NCBI RefSeq assembly: GCF_003610495.1
Contig: NZ_RAPK01000006.1
Span: 492,839-556,838 of the forward strand
Length of the DNA: 64,000 nucleotides
DNA from: Sinobaca qinghaiensis
Lineage (GTDB): Bacteria > Bacillota > Bacilli > Bacillales > Marinococcaceae
Direction of reading: 5' to 3'
The position numbers were made by a program, and so were the translations under genes. Every line of letters starts with the position of its first letter. The stretch's first letter is position 1. Shown one piece after another: positions 26,740-35,417 of this stretch. The notes beneath the pieces were generated by a model. The model saw only the letters and a list, made by a program, of their open reading frames with translations, was not told where the DNA came from and did not search any database.

Positions 26740-27525
26740 CTATTGCCCATCTTTCATTTCATCCCGGTTCAGCATAAGATACGTACCGGCCACAAATACG
26801 GCGCCGCCGATCATATTGCCGATCGTAACGGGGATCAAATTATAAATAATATCCCCAAAGCTCAGAATGGAGTAAGAATCATGCAGCCAGGCCATGCCGA
26901 GTATCGACATGTTTGCAATGCTGTGTTCGAAGCCGGAAGCGACAAATGCCAGGATGACTCCGAGCACCATAATAATTTTTGCCGTATCGCTTTCGGTACG
27001 AAGCGTCAGCCAGATAGCCAGGCAGACAATCCAGTTGCAGAGAATTCCCTGAAAAAACAGCTGACTCCAGGGGAGGCTTATTTTTTCGGCCGCTAAGGAA
27101 AACATATAATGATCTGCCGGAATGTCCTGGAAAATACCTGCTCCAAGAACAAGCAGGCTGATCAGAAGAGCGCCAACAGCATTTCCAACATAGCTTGCGC
27201 CCCATACGCCGAATGTTTCTTTCCAAGTAGTTCCCCCGGAAAAAGTCGAGGTCGTCATAATCATATTATTTCCGGTAAACAAGTCGGAGCCGCCGATTAA
27301 AATAATAATCAGGGCAATGCCAAACGTAGAGCCGACGACCAGATCCAGAATAGGGGACTGAACGTCATACAAAGGCGCCCCGAGAGAAAACATAATCAGC
27401 GCTCCGATGCCTACATAGCTGCCTGCAATAATCGCCGATAATAGATAGACCAGCGGCGATCGTTTCAGCATAGCGCTTTTGGAAGCGCCCTGCTCATTGA
27501 GTGCGCGGATCGTTTCTTTATACAT
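26740..27525 (-). CDS. Formate/nitrite transporter (FNT) family channel
   Basis: A 261-residue, six-helix protein of the FNT family, which forms pentameric channels for formate, nitrite or hydrosulfide. The family features are GAPLYD-like and LFTGNN motifs (GGSDLFTGNNMIMT) in the first half and LCNWIVCLAIW plus FVASGFEHSIANM in the second. AGGAG lies nine bases before the ATG. It is a single gene convergent with the xylose operon; the neighbourhood does not tell which anion is carried. Confidence 0.9.
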   Translation of the reverse strand: MYKETIRALNEQGASKSAMLKRSPLVYLLSAIIAGSYVGIGALIMFSLGAPLYDVQSPILDLVVGSTFGIALIIILIGGSDLFTGNNMIMTTSTFSGGTTWKETFGVWGASYVGNAVGALLISLLVLGAGIFQDIPADHYMFSLAAEKISLPWSQLFFQGILCNWIVCLAIWLTLRTESDTAKIIMVLGVILAFVASGFEHSIANMSILGMAWLHDSYSILSFGDIIYNLIPVTIGNMIGGAVFVAGTYLMLNRDEMKDGQ

Positions 27526-27729
27526 AGCTCTTGTCTCCTGTGTGATATACGGGTGTATTTATTTTGCCTTATTTAATATAGACTAAATGGAGTGGAATAA
27601 CAAAGCATTCAGGCTTATTGTGGTATTTTTGCGGGTGCATCAGTTACAGGTATATTTTACTAGATTAATTAAATTTTCATAATATAGTTATTTTTAATCA
27701 GTAAATACACAAAAAAATAACATAACACC

Positions 27730-27758
27730 TTACAATTGTCATGGAATAGGTATATAAT
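27730..27758 (+). promoter_or_regulatory. Likely promoter of the HD-GYP-like gene
   Basis: TTACAA (27730-27735), 17 bases, TATAAT (27753-27758), 37 bases before the start. The rest of the 27526-27794 gap is AT-rich and shows no other feature I can support. Confidence 0.55.
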
Positions 27759-27794
27759 ATCAGGTAATAAGATGCAATTTAAGGAGGACTTAAA

Positions 27795-28847
27795 TTGAAG
27801 TATATTGCAGTAAAAGAATTAAAGGAAGGTGCAGTAATAGCCGAAGATATATACAAAGGGACGTCTTTGGTTGTCAGAAAAGGCCACGTGGTAACAGCTG
27901 CTTTAATCCGGAAATTACAGCAGTGGGAAATTAATTCTCTTCCTATTCAGTCAGATGAAGAGGAAAAGATAGAAGAAAAAAACATTGATTTGAAGAAATT
28001 GTCGGAAGAAAAAAGGCAGACTCTTCTGACTTTTCTCCAGGACATGCTGCAGCTGGGTAATGAGTACCGATTTGGCTATGCTATAAATGACGTAGATTCC
28101 TACCTTTGGGTGCAGAAGCTGTTTGTTGAAATTACATCGGAAAAAAGTACATACCGCCTGCTGCAGCAGCTTAAAGACTGGGATCTTAATACGTACCATC
28201 ATTCCCTCGACGTGTTTATCCTGGGATCGCTGATTGCGAAAAAGATTGGACTGGAGCATGTTTCGGAATTCTCGAGGAGCTGCCTGCTGCATGATATAGG
28301 AAAGCTTCGGGTGGAAAAGAAAATATTAACAAAGTCAAGCGAGCTGAGCTCAAGAGAGATGCTGCAGATGCGTGCCCACACAGGAGAGGGTTATCATCTG
28401 CTGAAACAAAAAGGCCACGGAAGCTTCGTGACGGACATATTAAAGTATCACCATCAGCCGCTCAGTGCCCTCAGCGGAGAGGAGGAAATCCAGAAACAGA
28501 CCCGGCAGAAGGAACTGGATCTTCTGCGGCTTGTAGACGTTTACTCGGCGCTGACGCTGGAAAGGCCTTACAGACAATCTCTGAGTGCACCAAAAGCACT
28601 GAAGATCGTCATACAGGAACATACGGAAATTAATATTGAATATATGAAAGCATTTTGTGAAATGTTGGAAATTTTCCCTCAGCACGCTGTAGTGCAGCTC
28701 TCTAATAACACTATTGCCGAAGTAGTGGAAGTAGATGACAAGCTGCCTACATATCCAATTATGAAAGAAAAAGATAAGCTGCATGCTTTTTATATGCCTG
28801 TTGACCGATCAATTATTATCAGCAAGGTGCTCCGGTTTAAAGAGTGA
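27795..28847 (+). CDS. HD-GYP-like domain protein with degenerate GYP motif
   Basis: A 350-residue cytoplasmic protein. The first 120 residues resemble the DUF3391-type N-terminal part of Bacillus HD-GYP proteins; an HD domain follows with H166-D167 in LLHDIGK, H-x3-G in AHTGEGYHLL, H219-H220, and DVYSALTLERPYR. HD-GYP enzymes hydrolyse cyclic di-GMP, but the normal HHE-x-DGxGYP stretch reads HHQPLSALS here, so the GYP part that contacts the nucleotide or partner is lost. The metal-binding residues remain, so activity is possible. TTG 27795 has AAGGAGG seven bases before it. It is followed 26 bases later by a GAF/GGDEF/EAL protein, a second c-di-GMP protein. Confidence 0.82.
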   Translation: MKYIAVKELKEGAVIAEDIYKGTSLVVRKGHVVTAALIRKLQQWEINSLPIQSDEEEKIEEKNIDLKKLSEEKRQTLLTFLQDMLQLGNEYRFGYAINDVDSYLWVQKLFVEITSEKSTYRLLQQLKDWDLNTYHHSLDVFILGSLIAKKIGLEHVSEFSRSCLLHDIGKLRVEKKILTKSSELSSREMLQMRAHTGEGYHLLKQKGHGSFVTDILKYHHQPLSALSGEEEIQKQTRQKELDLLRLVDVYSALTLERPYRQSLSAPKALKIVIQEHTEINIEYMKAFCEMLEIFPQHAVVQLSNNTIAEVVEVDDKLPTYPIMKEKDKLHAFYMPVDRSIIISKVLRFKE

Positions 28848-28873
28848 CAAAAAGAAGTTAAAGGGGGGATTAT

Positions 28874-30622
28874 ATGATTCAAGAAGATATGAAACACTAT
28901 ACCGGACTTAAGGATTTTCTGGAAAGGGTCTTTGAAATGATGGCTTTAAACTTCCCGGACCATACGATTTTCTTTGCTACAAATGATAAAGAAACGAACA
29001 TTATCCGGAAAGTGCTGGATCAGGCAGAATTATCTATTCCGGAAGGAAAAGAAGATCCCTACTGCGATAGTTTCTGTCATTTAGCCGTCGAACAACCGGA
29101 AAAAAGTATTGTGATACCAGATATCACCGAGCATCCTTTTACAAAAAAGCATCCGTTTACCAAACAGACAGGCAGCGGCAGCTTCATGGGGACGGCTGTA
29201 TTGCAGGAAAATGGAGAGGCACTGGGAACACTGTGTTTAATCAATGACCAATTGAATTGTTTTTCAGAAGATAAACTGACCTTGCTAAAGGGATACGCTT
29301 ATTTGATTGCAAAAGCGGTGGAAGTAGAGCAGAGACAGATGAGGGACAGTTTGACAGGCCTGTATCTTTCATCTACATTACCTTCTTTGTTTGAAAAAAA
29401 GCAGGCAGACTATGCATCTTGGAGTATGCTCTATATTAATTTAAGCGGCACACGTATATTTAATGAGCGCTATGGTTTTGAAACAGGAGACCTGCGAATG
29501 CAGAAAGTCTCAAAAACACTCTTAGAAATATTTCCTGCAGGCAGTCTGCTGGCTCGGGCGGCCCAGGATAAATTTATTGCCCTGCTTCCTTTTGAAGCGG
29601 ATGAAAATCCGAAAAGCATGACAGAATTTCATGTAGAAAAACTATTAAACCATCTTAAAAGCATGCCCTGTGTGATAAATAATGAAACGTCGTATATTCG
29701 TATGGTTATAGGTGCGGCAGTCAGCAGCGAAAACTCTCACAGCTTCAGCGAACTGCGGGATAAATCAGAACAGCGGGCCGTAAGAGGAAATTTAAAAGGA
29801 ACAGAAGGACTTATTTTTACAGATAATGATGATCAGGAAAAAATAGAAATTCAGGAATTTACGATCCGTAATGCTATGGAAGAAGAAAGCTTTACTGACC
29901 AGCTTGCTTTAGCCTACCAGCCGCAGATTGATATTCAGAAAGAAACGATTACCGGGGTGGAAGCCTTAATACGCTGGCATCATCCAGTGCACGGCTTCTT
30001 CCCGCCGAATATATGGATCCCACTGGCAGAGCAGTCGGAATCGATGCACAGCATCGGCCTCTGGGTACTTCAGAGAGCCTGCAGCGAAATGAAAGCAGTA
30101 AATACCGATCTGAAGCTTTCAGTTAATGTATCACCCGTGCAGCTTTATGATCCGGATTTCCCATGTAATGTGCGGCATATCCTGAAGGAGAGCGGATATC
30201 CAGCCGCCCATCTTACCTTTGAAATTACGGAAAATATTTTTCTCGAGAAAAATCCTGTAATTTTGGAGAATCTGCTTGAATTAAAAGAAATCGGTATTAA
30301 ACTGGCAGTTGATGATTTCGGAGTCGGCTATGCTTCTTTTCATCTTCTGCATCGTTTTCCAATTGATATTCTGAAAATTGACCGGCAGCTGAGCGCTGAC
30401 TTAACGTCGATTTCCAGCAAAAAAATTGTCGAGGCTATTATTGAACTGGCCTACTCGCTCGACATGCAGTGTATAGTGGAAGGTATTGAAACAAAAGAAC
30501 AGCACAGGTATTATCAGACGCACAAAGTCGACTGGGGGCAGGGGTATTATTATCATAAACCAATGCCTGCATCTGAACTTGCGCAGTTGTTCACATTATT
30601 TAAAAAACCGGTTTCCCTTTAA
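28874..30622 (+). CDS. GAF - degenerate GGDEF - EAL protein (c-di-GMP phosphodiesterase)
   Basis: A 582-residue signalling protein without membrane segments. A GAF sensor domain covers about residues 15-155, a GGDEF domain about 157-310 and an EAL domain about 335-575. The GGDEF active site reads A229-A-Q-D-K233, so cyclase activity is very unlikely. The EAL domain has its key parts: E363-A-L in VEALIRWHHP, the ENI acidic site in EITENIFLE, DDFGVGYAS, KIDRQL and EGIET. It should therefore degrade c-di-GMP in answer to a GAF signal. Together with the preceding HD-GYP-like gene it forms a two-gene unit aimed at lowering c-di-GMP. Confidence 0.9.
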   Translation: MIQEDMKHYTGLKDFLERVFEMMALNFPDHTIFFATNDKETNIIRKVLDQAELSIPEGKEDPYCDSFCHLAVEQPEKSIVIPDITEHPFTKKHPFTKQTGSGSFMGTAVLQENGEALGTLCLINDQLNCFSEDKLTLLKGYAYLIAKAVEVEQRQMRDSLTGLYLSSTLPSLFEKKQADYASWSMLYINLSGTRIFNERYGFETGDLRMQKVSKTLLEIFPAGSLLARAAQDKFIALLPFEADENPKSMTEFHVEKLLNHLKSMPCVINNETSYIRMVIGAAVSSENSHSFSELRDKSEQRAVRGNLKGTEGLIFTDNDDQEKIEIQEFTIRNAMEEESFTDQLALAYQPQIDIQKETITGVEALIRWHHPVHGFFPPNIWIPLAEQSESMHSIGLWVLQRACSEMKAVNTDLKLSVNVSPVQLYDPDFPCNVRHILKESGYPAAHLTFEITENIFLEKNPVILENLLELKEIGIKLAVDDFGVGYASFHLLHRFPIDILKIDRQLSADLTSISSKKIVEAIIELAYSLDMQCIVEGIETKEQHRYYQTHKVDWGQGYYYHKPMPASELAQLFTLFKKPVSL

Positions 30623-30639
30623 AGGGAAACCGGTTTTTT
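30602..30639 (+). terminator. Terminator overlapping the end of the EAL gene
   Basis: A perfect 38-base palindrome, 19-base arms from AAAAAACCGG to CCGGTTTTTT with no extra loop bases; the stop codon lies at its centre. Confidence 0.88.
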
Positions 30640-30669
30640 AATAGAACAAAGGCTGTCAGGAATTAAATA

Positions 30670-30706
30670 CAGCACCCTCTTTTGGAGTGCTGATTTTTTA
30701 TTTTTC
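30670..30706. terminator. Second terminator, between the EAL and YitT genes
   Basis: Arms CAGCAC (30670-30675) and GTGCTG (30687-30692), extended by imperfect CCTC/GGAG pairing, with ATTTTTTATTTTT on the plus strand. The tail runs into the 3' end of the YitT-type gene. Confidence 0.7.
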
Positions 30707-31573
30707 GGCGCCATAAAACTTGGAAAAGGAAAAGCCGCGGCCGATAATTTCGGAGGCATTCAGAAAGATCACAAACGAAGAAGGCTCCTGGTTCTGCAGG
30801 ACTCTCTTCAGATAAACGGCTTCCTGCTGCTCCATGACACAGAGAATCATCGTTTTTTCATCGTTTGTGTAGCCGCCGACCGAGCGGACCTTGGTTAAAC
30901 CGCGGTCAATTTCCTCCCGAATAATAGTCTGTATCTGCGCTTCCCGCTCGGTAATAATGAGAACGAGCTTGGAAGGCGACGCCTGAAGCTGAACGAGGTC
31001 GATGACTTTGCTCATGACAAAGATGGAAATCATCGCAAACAGGGCGATTTCCAGACCGAAGACAACAGCGGATGTCACCACGACGCAGCCATCAACAATA
31101 AACTGGGCATATCCGCTCGAAAGGCCGGAATACTTTTTCACAATCTGCCCAAGCGTAGACAGCCCGCCGGTGGAACCGCGTCCCCGGTACACAATGCCTA
31201 AGCCCACACCGATCATGGATCCCCCGTAAATGGCTGCCAGCAGCGGGTTATCAATCGCGAAGGGAAGATCGGCACTTATCCAGATGACGAGCGGCACAAA
31301 AAAAGTCCCGAGAAGCGATTTCATTCCAAAGTCTTTTCCGAGCAGAATCAGCCCGAGAAAGAATAAAGGAATGTTAATCATCCACTGGACAAATGCGGGA
31401 TTAAACTGATAGAGCTCGTAAACAATTGTACTGATACCGGACACCCCGCCGGCTGCGAGGCGGGATGGCAGAAGAAAAATGTTGTAGGCTAAAGCGATCA
31501 GGGTCGAACCAAACAGGACATAGCCGAATTCGGCCATGCGCTGTTTTTTTGTAACGAAACTACTCATGTTCAT
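30698..31573 (-). CDS. YitT family membrane protein (DUF161/DUF2179)
   Basis: A 291-residue protein with five to six hydrophobic segments in the first 200 residues (the paired YitT repeats; LAAGGVSGISTIVYEL and YRGRGSTGGLSTLGQIV are characteristic) and a soluble C-terminal DUF2179 domain of about 80 residues, rich in charged residues. YitT proteins are widespread in Bacilli and of unproven function. Minus-strand AAAGGA precedes two close ATGs, 31573 and 31567; the in-frame ATG 31591 has no ribosome site. Divergent from the Fur-box-headed yumC/ferritin pair. Confidence 0.85.
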   Translation of the reverse strand: MNMSSFVTKKQRMAEFGYVLFGSTLIALAYNIFLLPSRLAAGGVSGISTIVYELYQFNPAFVQWMINIPLFFLGLILLGKDFGMKSLLGTFFVPLVIWISADLPFAIDNPLLAAIYGGSMIGVGLGIVYRGRGSTGGLSTLGQIVKKYSGLSSGYAQFIVDGCVVVTSAVVFGLEIALFAMISIFVMSKVIDLVQLQASPSKLVLIITEREAQIQTIIREEIDRGLTKVRSVGGYTNDEKTMILCVMEQQEAVYLKRVLQNQEPSSFVIFLNASEIIGRGFSFSKFYGAEK

Positions 31574-31710
31574 AATTCCTTTCTGTCTCACCTGAATCTA
31601 TCTCAGCTCTCCTAAAAAGTCCCATCGATTGTACCATAGATTATCCAATCAAAAATAAACCATTTTCTATGCAAATCTGGATGGGATATGGTATTCTTAA
31701 CGTACTAATT

Positions 31711-31729
31711 GATAATGATAATCATTTAC
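31711..31729. promoter_or_regulatory. Fur box ahead of yumC and ferritin
   Basis: GATAATGATAATCATTTAC matches 17 of 19 positions of the classical Fur box. It lies 25 bases before the yumC start, so it should block that promoter when iron is plentiful; it may also touch the divergent YitT promoter. Confidence 0.82.
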
Positions 31730-31753
31730 GGGGTATAGAAGGAGGAAGTACAT

Positions 31754-32803
31754 ATGACAGAGCACGAGTTGTTTGACGTTACTATTGTAGGCGGGGGTCC
31801 TGCCGGGCTGTATTCTGCTTTTTACAGTGGCATGCGCGGAATGAAAACAAAGATTCTTGAATATCAGCCGGTGCTCGGGGGCAAAGTGAACGTTTACCCG
31901 GAGAAAGTTGTCTGGGATGTCGGCGGCCTTCCTCCTACATCCGGTGAAAAACTGATTGCCCAGATGGTGGAACAGGCGATGACGTTCGAGCCGACCGTCT
32001 GCCTGAATGAAAAAGTGGCGTCCATTATTAAAAACGATGCGGCGATTTTTGAGATTACGAATGACAAGGGCGAGGTTCATTATTCAAAAACGGTCATTAT
32101 GGCTATCGGCGGCGGCATCCTTAATCCGCAAAAGCTGGAGCTTGAAGGCGCAGAGAAGTATGAAATATCCAATCTGCACTATACGGTAAAGTCACTGGCC
32201 CGTTTTAAAGGCAAAAACGTCATTATTTCCGGCGGCGGCAACTCCGCAATCGACTGGGCCAATGCGCTTGAGCCGATTGCAGGGAAAGTCTTTCTAACGT
32301 ACCGCAAGGAATGCCCGGCAGCTCATGAAGCCCAGGTGGACAAGCTGATGTGCAGCTCGGCAGAGTGCTATTTCAATACATGCATTTCCAAGCTGATCGC
32401 TGAAAAGTCGACGGAGAATATTGACCAGGTGGAGCTGACCAATGTGGAAACCGGTGAGCGTAGCACGCTTCCGATTGACGAAGTGATCATCAATCACGGC
32501 TACGAGCGGGATAAATCGCTGCTGGAGAGCAATACGCTGAAAATTGATATGATTGATTCCCATTTTATCGCAGGTGACCCGTTGAACCATACATCAGTGC
32601 CGGGCATGTTTGCGGCAGGAGACATCGTCAAGCACGATGCGAAGCTTAATTTGATTGCCGGCTGCTTCCAGGATGCGGCCAATGCCGTTAATCAGGCCAA
32701 GTACTATATCCAGCCGGAAGCCGGAGACCGGGCAATGGTATCCTCCCACAATGAAGCATTTAAGGAAAAAAATAAGAAATGGCAGAAGAAAAGTATGGCA
32801 TAA
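31754..32803 (+). CDS. yumC: Ferredoxin/flavodoxin-NADP reductase, YumC type
   Basis: A 349-residue FAD enzyme with the thioredoxin-reductase fold but without the CxxC redox pair, the mark of the Bacillus YumC-type FNR. Seen: FAD site VGGGPAGLYSAFYSG, the LGGKVNVYPEK loop, NADPH site ISGGGNSAIDWA, and the FAD-binding AGDIVKHDAKLNLIAGCFQDA. It moves electrons from NADPH to ferredoxin or flavodoxin. AAGGAGGAAG precedes ATG 31754. A near-perfect Fur box stands in front, and a ferritin gene follows 32 bases later, so it is likely to supply electrons for iron release or for haem and iron-siderophore reduction when iron is short. Confidence 0.92.
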   Translation: MTEHELFDVTIVGGGPAGLYSAFYSGMRGMKTKILEYQPVLGGKVNVYPEKVVWDVGGLPPTSGEKLIAQMVEQAMTFEPTVCLNEKVASIIKNDAAIFEITNDKGEVHYSKTVIMAIGGGILNPQKLELEGAEKYEISNLHYTVKSLARFKGKNVIISGGGNSAIDWANALEPIAGKVFLTYRKECPAAHEAQVDKLMCSSAECYFNTCISKLIAEKSTENIDQVELTNVETGERSTLPIDEVIINHGYERDKSLLESNTLKIDMIDSHFIAGDPLNHTSVPGMFAAGDIVKHDAKLNLIAGCFQDAANAVNQAKYYIQPEAGDRAMVSSHNEAFKEKNKKWQKKSMA

Positions 32804-32835
32804 TAGAAGAAACCAGCGAAAAGGAGGAAGATCAT

Positions 32836-33339
32836 ATGATCAGCGAAACATTAAAGCAGAACTTAAACGATCAAATGAACTATGAATTTTATTCTGCCAA
32901 TGCCTACCTGGCAACAGCAGCCTACTGCTCGGCAGAGGGACTGGATGGATTTGCAAATTTCTTCCTTGTGCAGGCAGAGGAAGAACGATACCATGCGATG
33001 AAATTTTACCACTTTTTAAATGACATGGGCGAGCGTGTGATGGTCGAAGGCAGCACTGCGCCAAACAACAGCTTTTCCAGCGTGCTTGACTGCTTCGAAA
33101 AAAGCCTGCTTCAGGAAAAAGAAGTGACGAAGCGTATTTATCACCTGGCCGATATTGCTCTTGATGAGAGAGAGCATGCGACAATGACTTTCCTGAACTG
33201 GTTTATTAATGAGCAGGTGGAAGAAGAGGCACTCTTTGACAACCTGATTCAAAAGCTGAACCGGATTGACCAGGACAGTAACGCGTTTATTATGATGGAC
33301 CAGGAGCTCGCGAAGCGCTCATTTACCCCGGAAGATTAA
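32836..33339 (+). CDS. ftnA: Ferritin (non-haem, FtnA type)
   Basis: A 167-residue ferritin subunit; 24 such subunits form the iron-storing shell. The ferroxidase-centre residues are in their normal places: E17, E50, H53 in EEERYH, E93/E95 region and E130 in NEQVEEEALF. The start is ATG 32836, seven bases after AAGGAGG; an open frame continues upstream only into yumC. It shares the Fur-controlled transcript with YumC, which is unusual, as ferritin is more often made when iron is high. A terminator follows. Confidence 0.94.
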   Translation: MISETLKQNLNDQMNYEFYSANAYLATAAYCSAEGLDGFANFFLVQAEEERYHAMKFYHFLNDMGERVMVEGSTAPNNSFSSVLDCFEKSLLQEKEVTKRIYHLADIALDEREHATMTFLNWFINEQVEEEALFDNLIQKLNRIDQDSNAFIMMDQELAKRSFTPED

Positions 33340-33357
33340 ATGAATACAGTATAAAAG

Positions 33358-33382
33358 AGAAGGCTGCGGCCTTCTTTTTTTA
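33358..33382 (+). terminator. Terminator of the yumC/ferritin operon
   Basis: Arms AGAAGGC and GCCTTCT with a TGCG loop and a run of seven T. Confidence 0.85.
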
Positions 33383-33502
33383 TGCCTGCGCAAATAAGCC
33401 TAGTCTGTTTTTAGTGAATAAATAGGTATTATATACTGACTAAAGTACTAGTTTTAAGGATAATTTATGGTAAAATAAAGGCATGAGCAAAGGAGATGCA
33501 TC

Positions 33503-33838
33503 ATGCGAGGGTATACTTATTATGTAGAATGCAAGTACCAGGGACGCTGGATTCGTCTGTTTAATCAATCAATTATCAGCGCAGATGAATATGAAGCGCT
33601 AAACGACAACTATCTTTTTCTTCCCTATTATAAAAATTGGGAGTGGGGCGAAGATCAGCTGTATTATGTGCGCCAGCTCGAAGAACGTCCGCTGCGCGTG
33701 ACAAAAACGATAAAAAACGATTGTCTTCCAATTTGGCTGAGATCCAAGTCAATATTTGAACTGAAAAAATGGCAGTTAACCAAGGAAGGCATCATAGCTA
33801 CTGAATATAAAACCCTGCATGCGTTGCATGCCGGATAA
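33503..33838 (+). CDS. Small protein of unknown function, 111 residues
   Basis: I do not recognise this protein. It is soluble, rich in Tyr, Trp and charged residues (YYVECKYQGRWIRLF, YYKNWEWGEDQLYYV), with no signal peptide or membrane segment and no known catalytic motif; the first half looks like beta strands, the second like helices. It has a clear AAAGGAG ribosome site and its own terminator, and stands alone between ferritin and an MFS exporter, so it is a real single gene. The gap before it, 33383-33502, is AT-rich with a possible -10 TATACT near 33434 but no certain promoter. Confidence 0.7.
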   Translation: MRGYTYYVECKYQGRWIRLFNQSIISADEYEALNDNYLFLPYYKNWEWGEDQLYYVRQLEERPLRVTKTIKNDCLPIWLRSKSIFELKKWQLTKEGIIATEYKTLHALHAG

Positions 33839-33842
33839 AAAG

Positions 33843-33877
33843 ATCAGCTGAGGAGAATATCCCCGGCTGATTTTTTT
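33843..33877. terminator. Two-way terminator between the 111-residue protein and the MFS gene
   Basis: Arms ATCAGC (33843-33848) and GCTGAT (33866-33871) with additional imperfect pairing, then a run of seven T reaching the stop codon of the convergent MFS gene. Confidence 0.75.
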
Positions 33878-35258
33878 ATGTTTTTTTCATAAGCGGAATC
33901 AGCCGGTATAGGGAAAAAGACATAACGGCGAGTAAGACCATCACGATAAAAGCCTGACGTATCCCAAGAAACAGTGACTCCTGATAGTTCATATCCGGTC
34001 CGCCGCCGGCGCTGACTATAGTGGAGAGCAGCGTAACGCCGAGCGCCATGCCGAACTGGCGGATGGTACTGCTTAGAGCGGTGCCGTGGGCCAGCTCCTC
34101 GCGGGGAAGGTCATTCATGCCGGCTGCGACCTGAGGCATCATCGTCATCCCGATACCTGCCATAAACAGGCAGAATACAGCGATGATAAATAAGATGGAT
34201 GTATCCGGCTGGAGAAACGCGAATAGAATAACAGACGAAATCAGCAGGACAAAGCCCGTATTGATTAAGAGGCGGCCGCCGTATTTATCATAAGCCATCC
34301 CGCCGGCAAGAGACATGAAAGCGAGAATAGCGGTCCCGGGCATTAACAGGAAGCCGGAAACAAAAGCACTGCTGCCCTGGACATCCTGGGCAAACAGAGG
34401 CAGAATGGTTTCCGTTGATAAAAGCAGCACCCCTACAAAAAAGACGGATCCTGTCGTAAGAGCATAAACCGGATAACGAAAAACCCGCACGTTCAAAATA
34501 GGAGCTGTTAACTGCAGCTGCCGTCTGCCGAAAACAAACAGGCTGGCAGCTCCTGCTATGATCGGCAGCCAGACGACCCAGTGCAGCAGACCTTCTGTAC
34601 TGATATAGCTTGAACCGACGAGAAGGCCGGTCAGGCCGATGGTAGAAAGCAGCACGGAAGGAAAGTCAAAGCGGGTTTCCCGCTGTTCTGTTATATTTTT
34701 CAGGAAAAAAACGGCTAAAAGAAGCAGCAGGAGAGTTGGCGTAAGAATAATCCAAAACAAGTGCTTCCACGTGTACATATCAATAATATAGCCCGAAACT
34801 GCGGGTCCGGTGGCGGGTGCTACGTTCATAACAAGACCGAGAAGGCCCATCGCTTTTCCGCGCTGATTCACAGGGAAAATAAGCAGAAGCACCGTTTGTA
34901 CAAGGGGCAGCATAATTCCAGCTCCGACTGCCTGAATGATCCGGGCCAGAATAAGTATGGCAAAGCTTTCGGACATAAGCGCGAGAAGCGTACCCGCTGC
35001 CAGAAACAAAAACGAGGTCAGCACAAGGCTTCTCGTCGTAAACCGGTCAATCAAATAGCCGCTCATCGGGATAAAGACCGCAGACGTTAAGAGAAACGCA
35101 GTGGTGAGCCATTGGACCTGGGCTGCGTTAACAGCAAATTCCTGCATCAGCGTAGGGAACGCCGTAATCAAAAGAAACTGATTAAACAAAAACAAAAAAT
35201 TTCCTCCAACTACGATAAAAATAATCAGCCGTTTCTGCGCGGTACTAAGCGTCATCAT
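33876..35258 (-). CDS. MFS multidrug exporter, DHA2 (EmrB/QacA) type
   Basis: A 460-residue proton-driven exporter with about 14 hydrophobic segments. Family signs are FLFNQFLLITAFPTLMQEF in helix 1, the motif A loop GYLIDRFTTR, the ARIIQAVGAGIMLP antiporter motif C region and the second motif A AYDKYGGR. I chose the ATG at 35258 because GGAGGGG lies six bases before it; the upstream ATG at 35273 would place that ribosome site inside the gene. The exported compound is unknown. No regulator gene stands next to it. Confidence 0.88.
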   Translation of the reverse strand: MMTLSTAQKRLIIFIVVGGNFLFLFNQFLLITAFPTLMQEFAVNAAQVQWLTTAFLLTSAVFIPMSGYLIDRFTTRSLVLTSFLFLAAGTLLALMSESFAILILARIIQAVGAGIMLPLVQTVLLLIFPVNQRGKAMGLLGLVMNVAPATGPAVSGYIIDMYTWKHLFWIILTPTLLLLLLAVFFLKNITEQRETRFDFPSVLLSTIGLTGLLVGSSYISTEGLLHWVVWLPIIAGAASLFVFGRRQLQLTAPILNVRVFRYPVYALTTGSVFFVGVLLLSTETILPLFAQDVQGSSAFVSGFLLMPGTAILAFMSLAGGMAYDKYGGRLLINTGFVLLISSVILFAFLQPDTSILFIIAVFCLFMAGIGMTMMPQVAAGMNDLPREELAHGTALSSTIRQFGMALGVTLLSTIVSAGGGPDMNYQESLFLGIRQAFIVMVLLAVMSFSLYRLIPLMKKT

Positions 35259-35417
35259 GTCCGTCCCCTCCATTTAAAAGCATCCTTTCTTATTGTAACA
35301 AGGAAGGAGGAGAAAAAAAGGCAGGAATGCAGGATGTACCATTTTTTTACATATTTCTTTTTGATAATGAAACAGTATAATAAAAAAGAATACATATTAT
35401 GTAAGGGAGACAGAAAC

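Noticed and set aside
33399-33430. Possible sigma-B promoter before the 111-residue protein gene
   Set aside because: GTTTTT and AGGTAT are present but the spacer is too short and the match is weak.
35112-35417. Upstream extension of the acidic surface protein
   Set aside because: The signal peptide starts at 35418 with a ribosome site; the extension overlaps the MFS gene and is basic.
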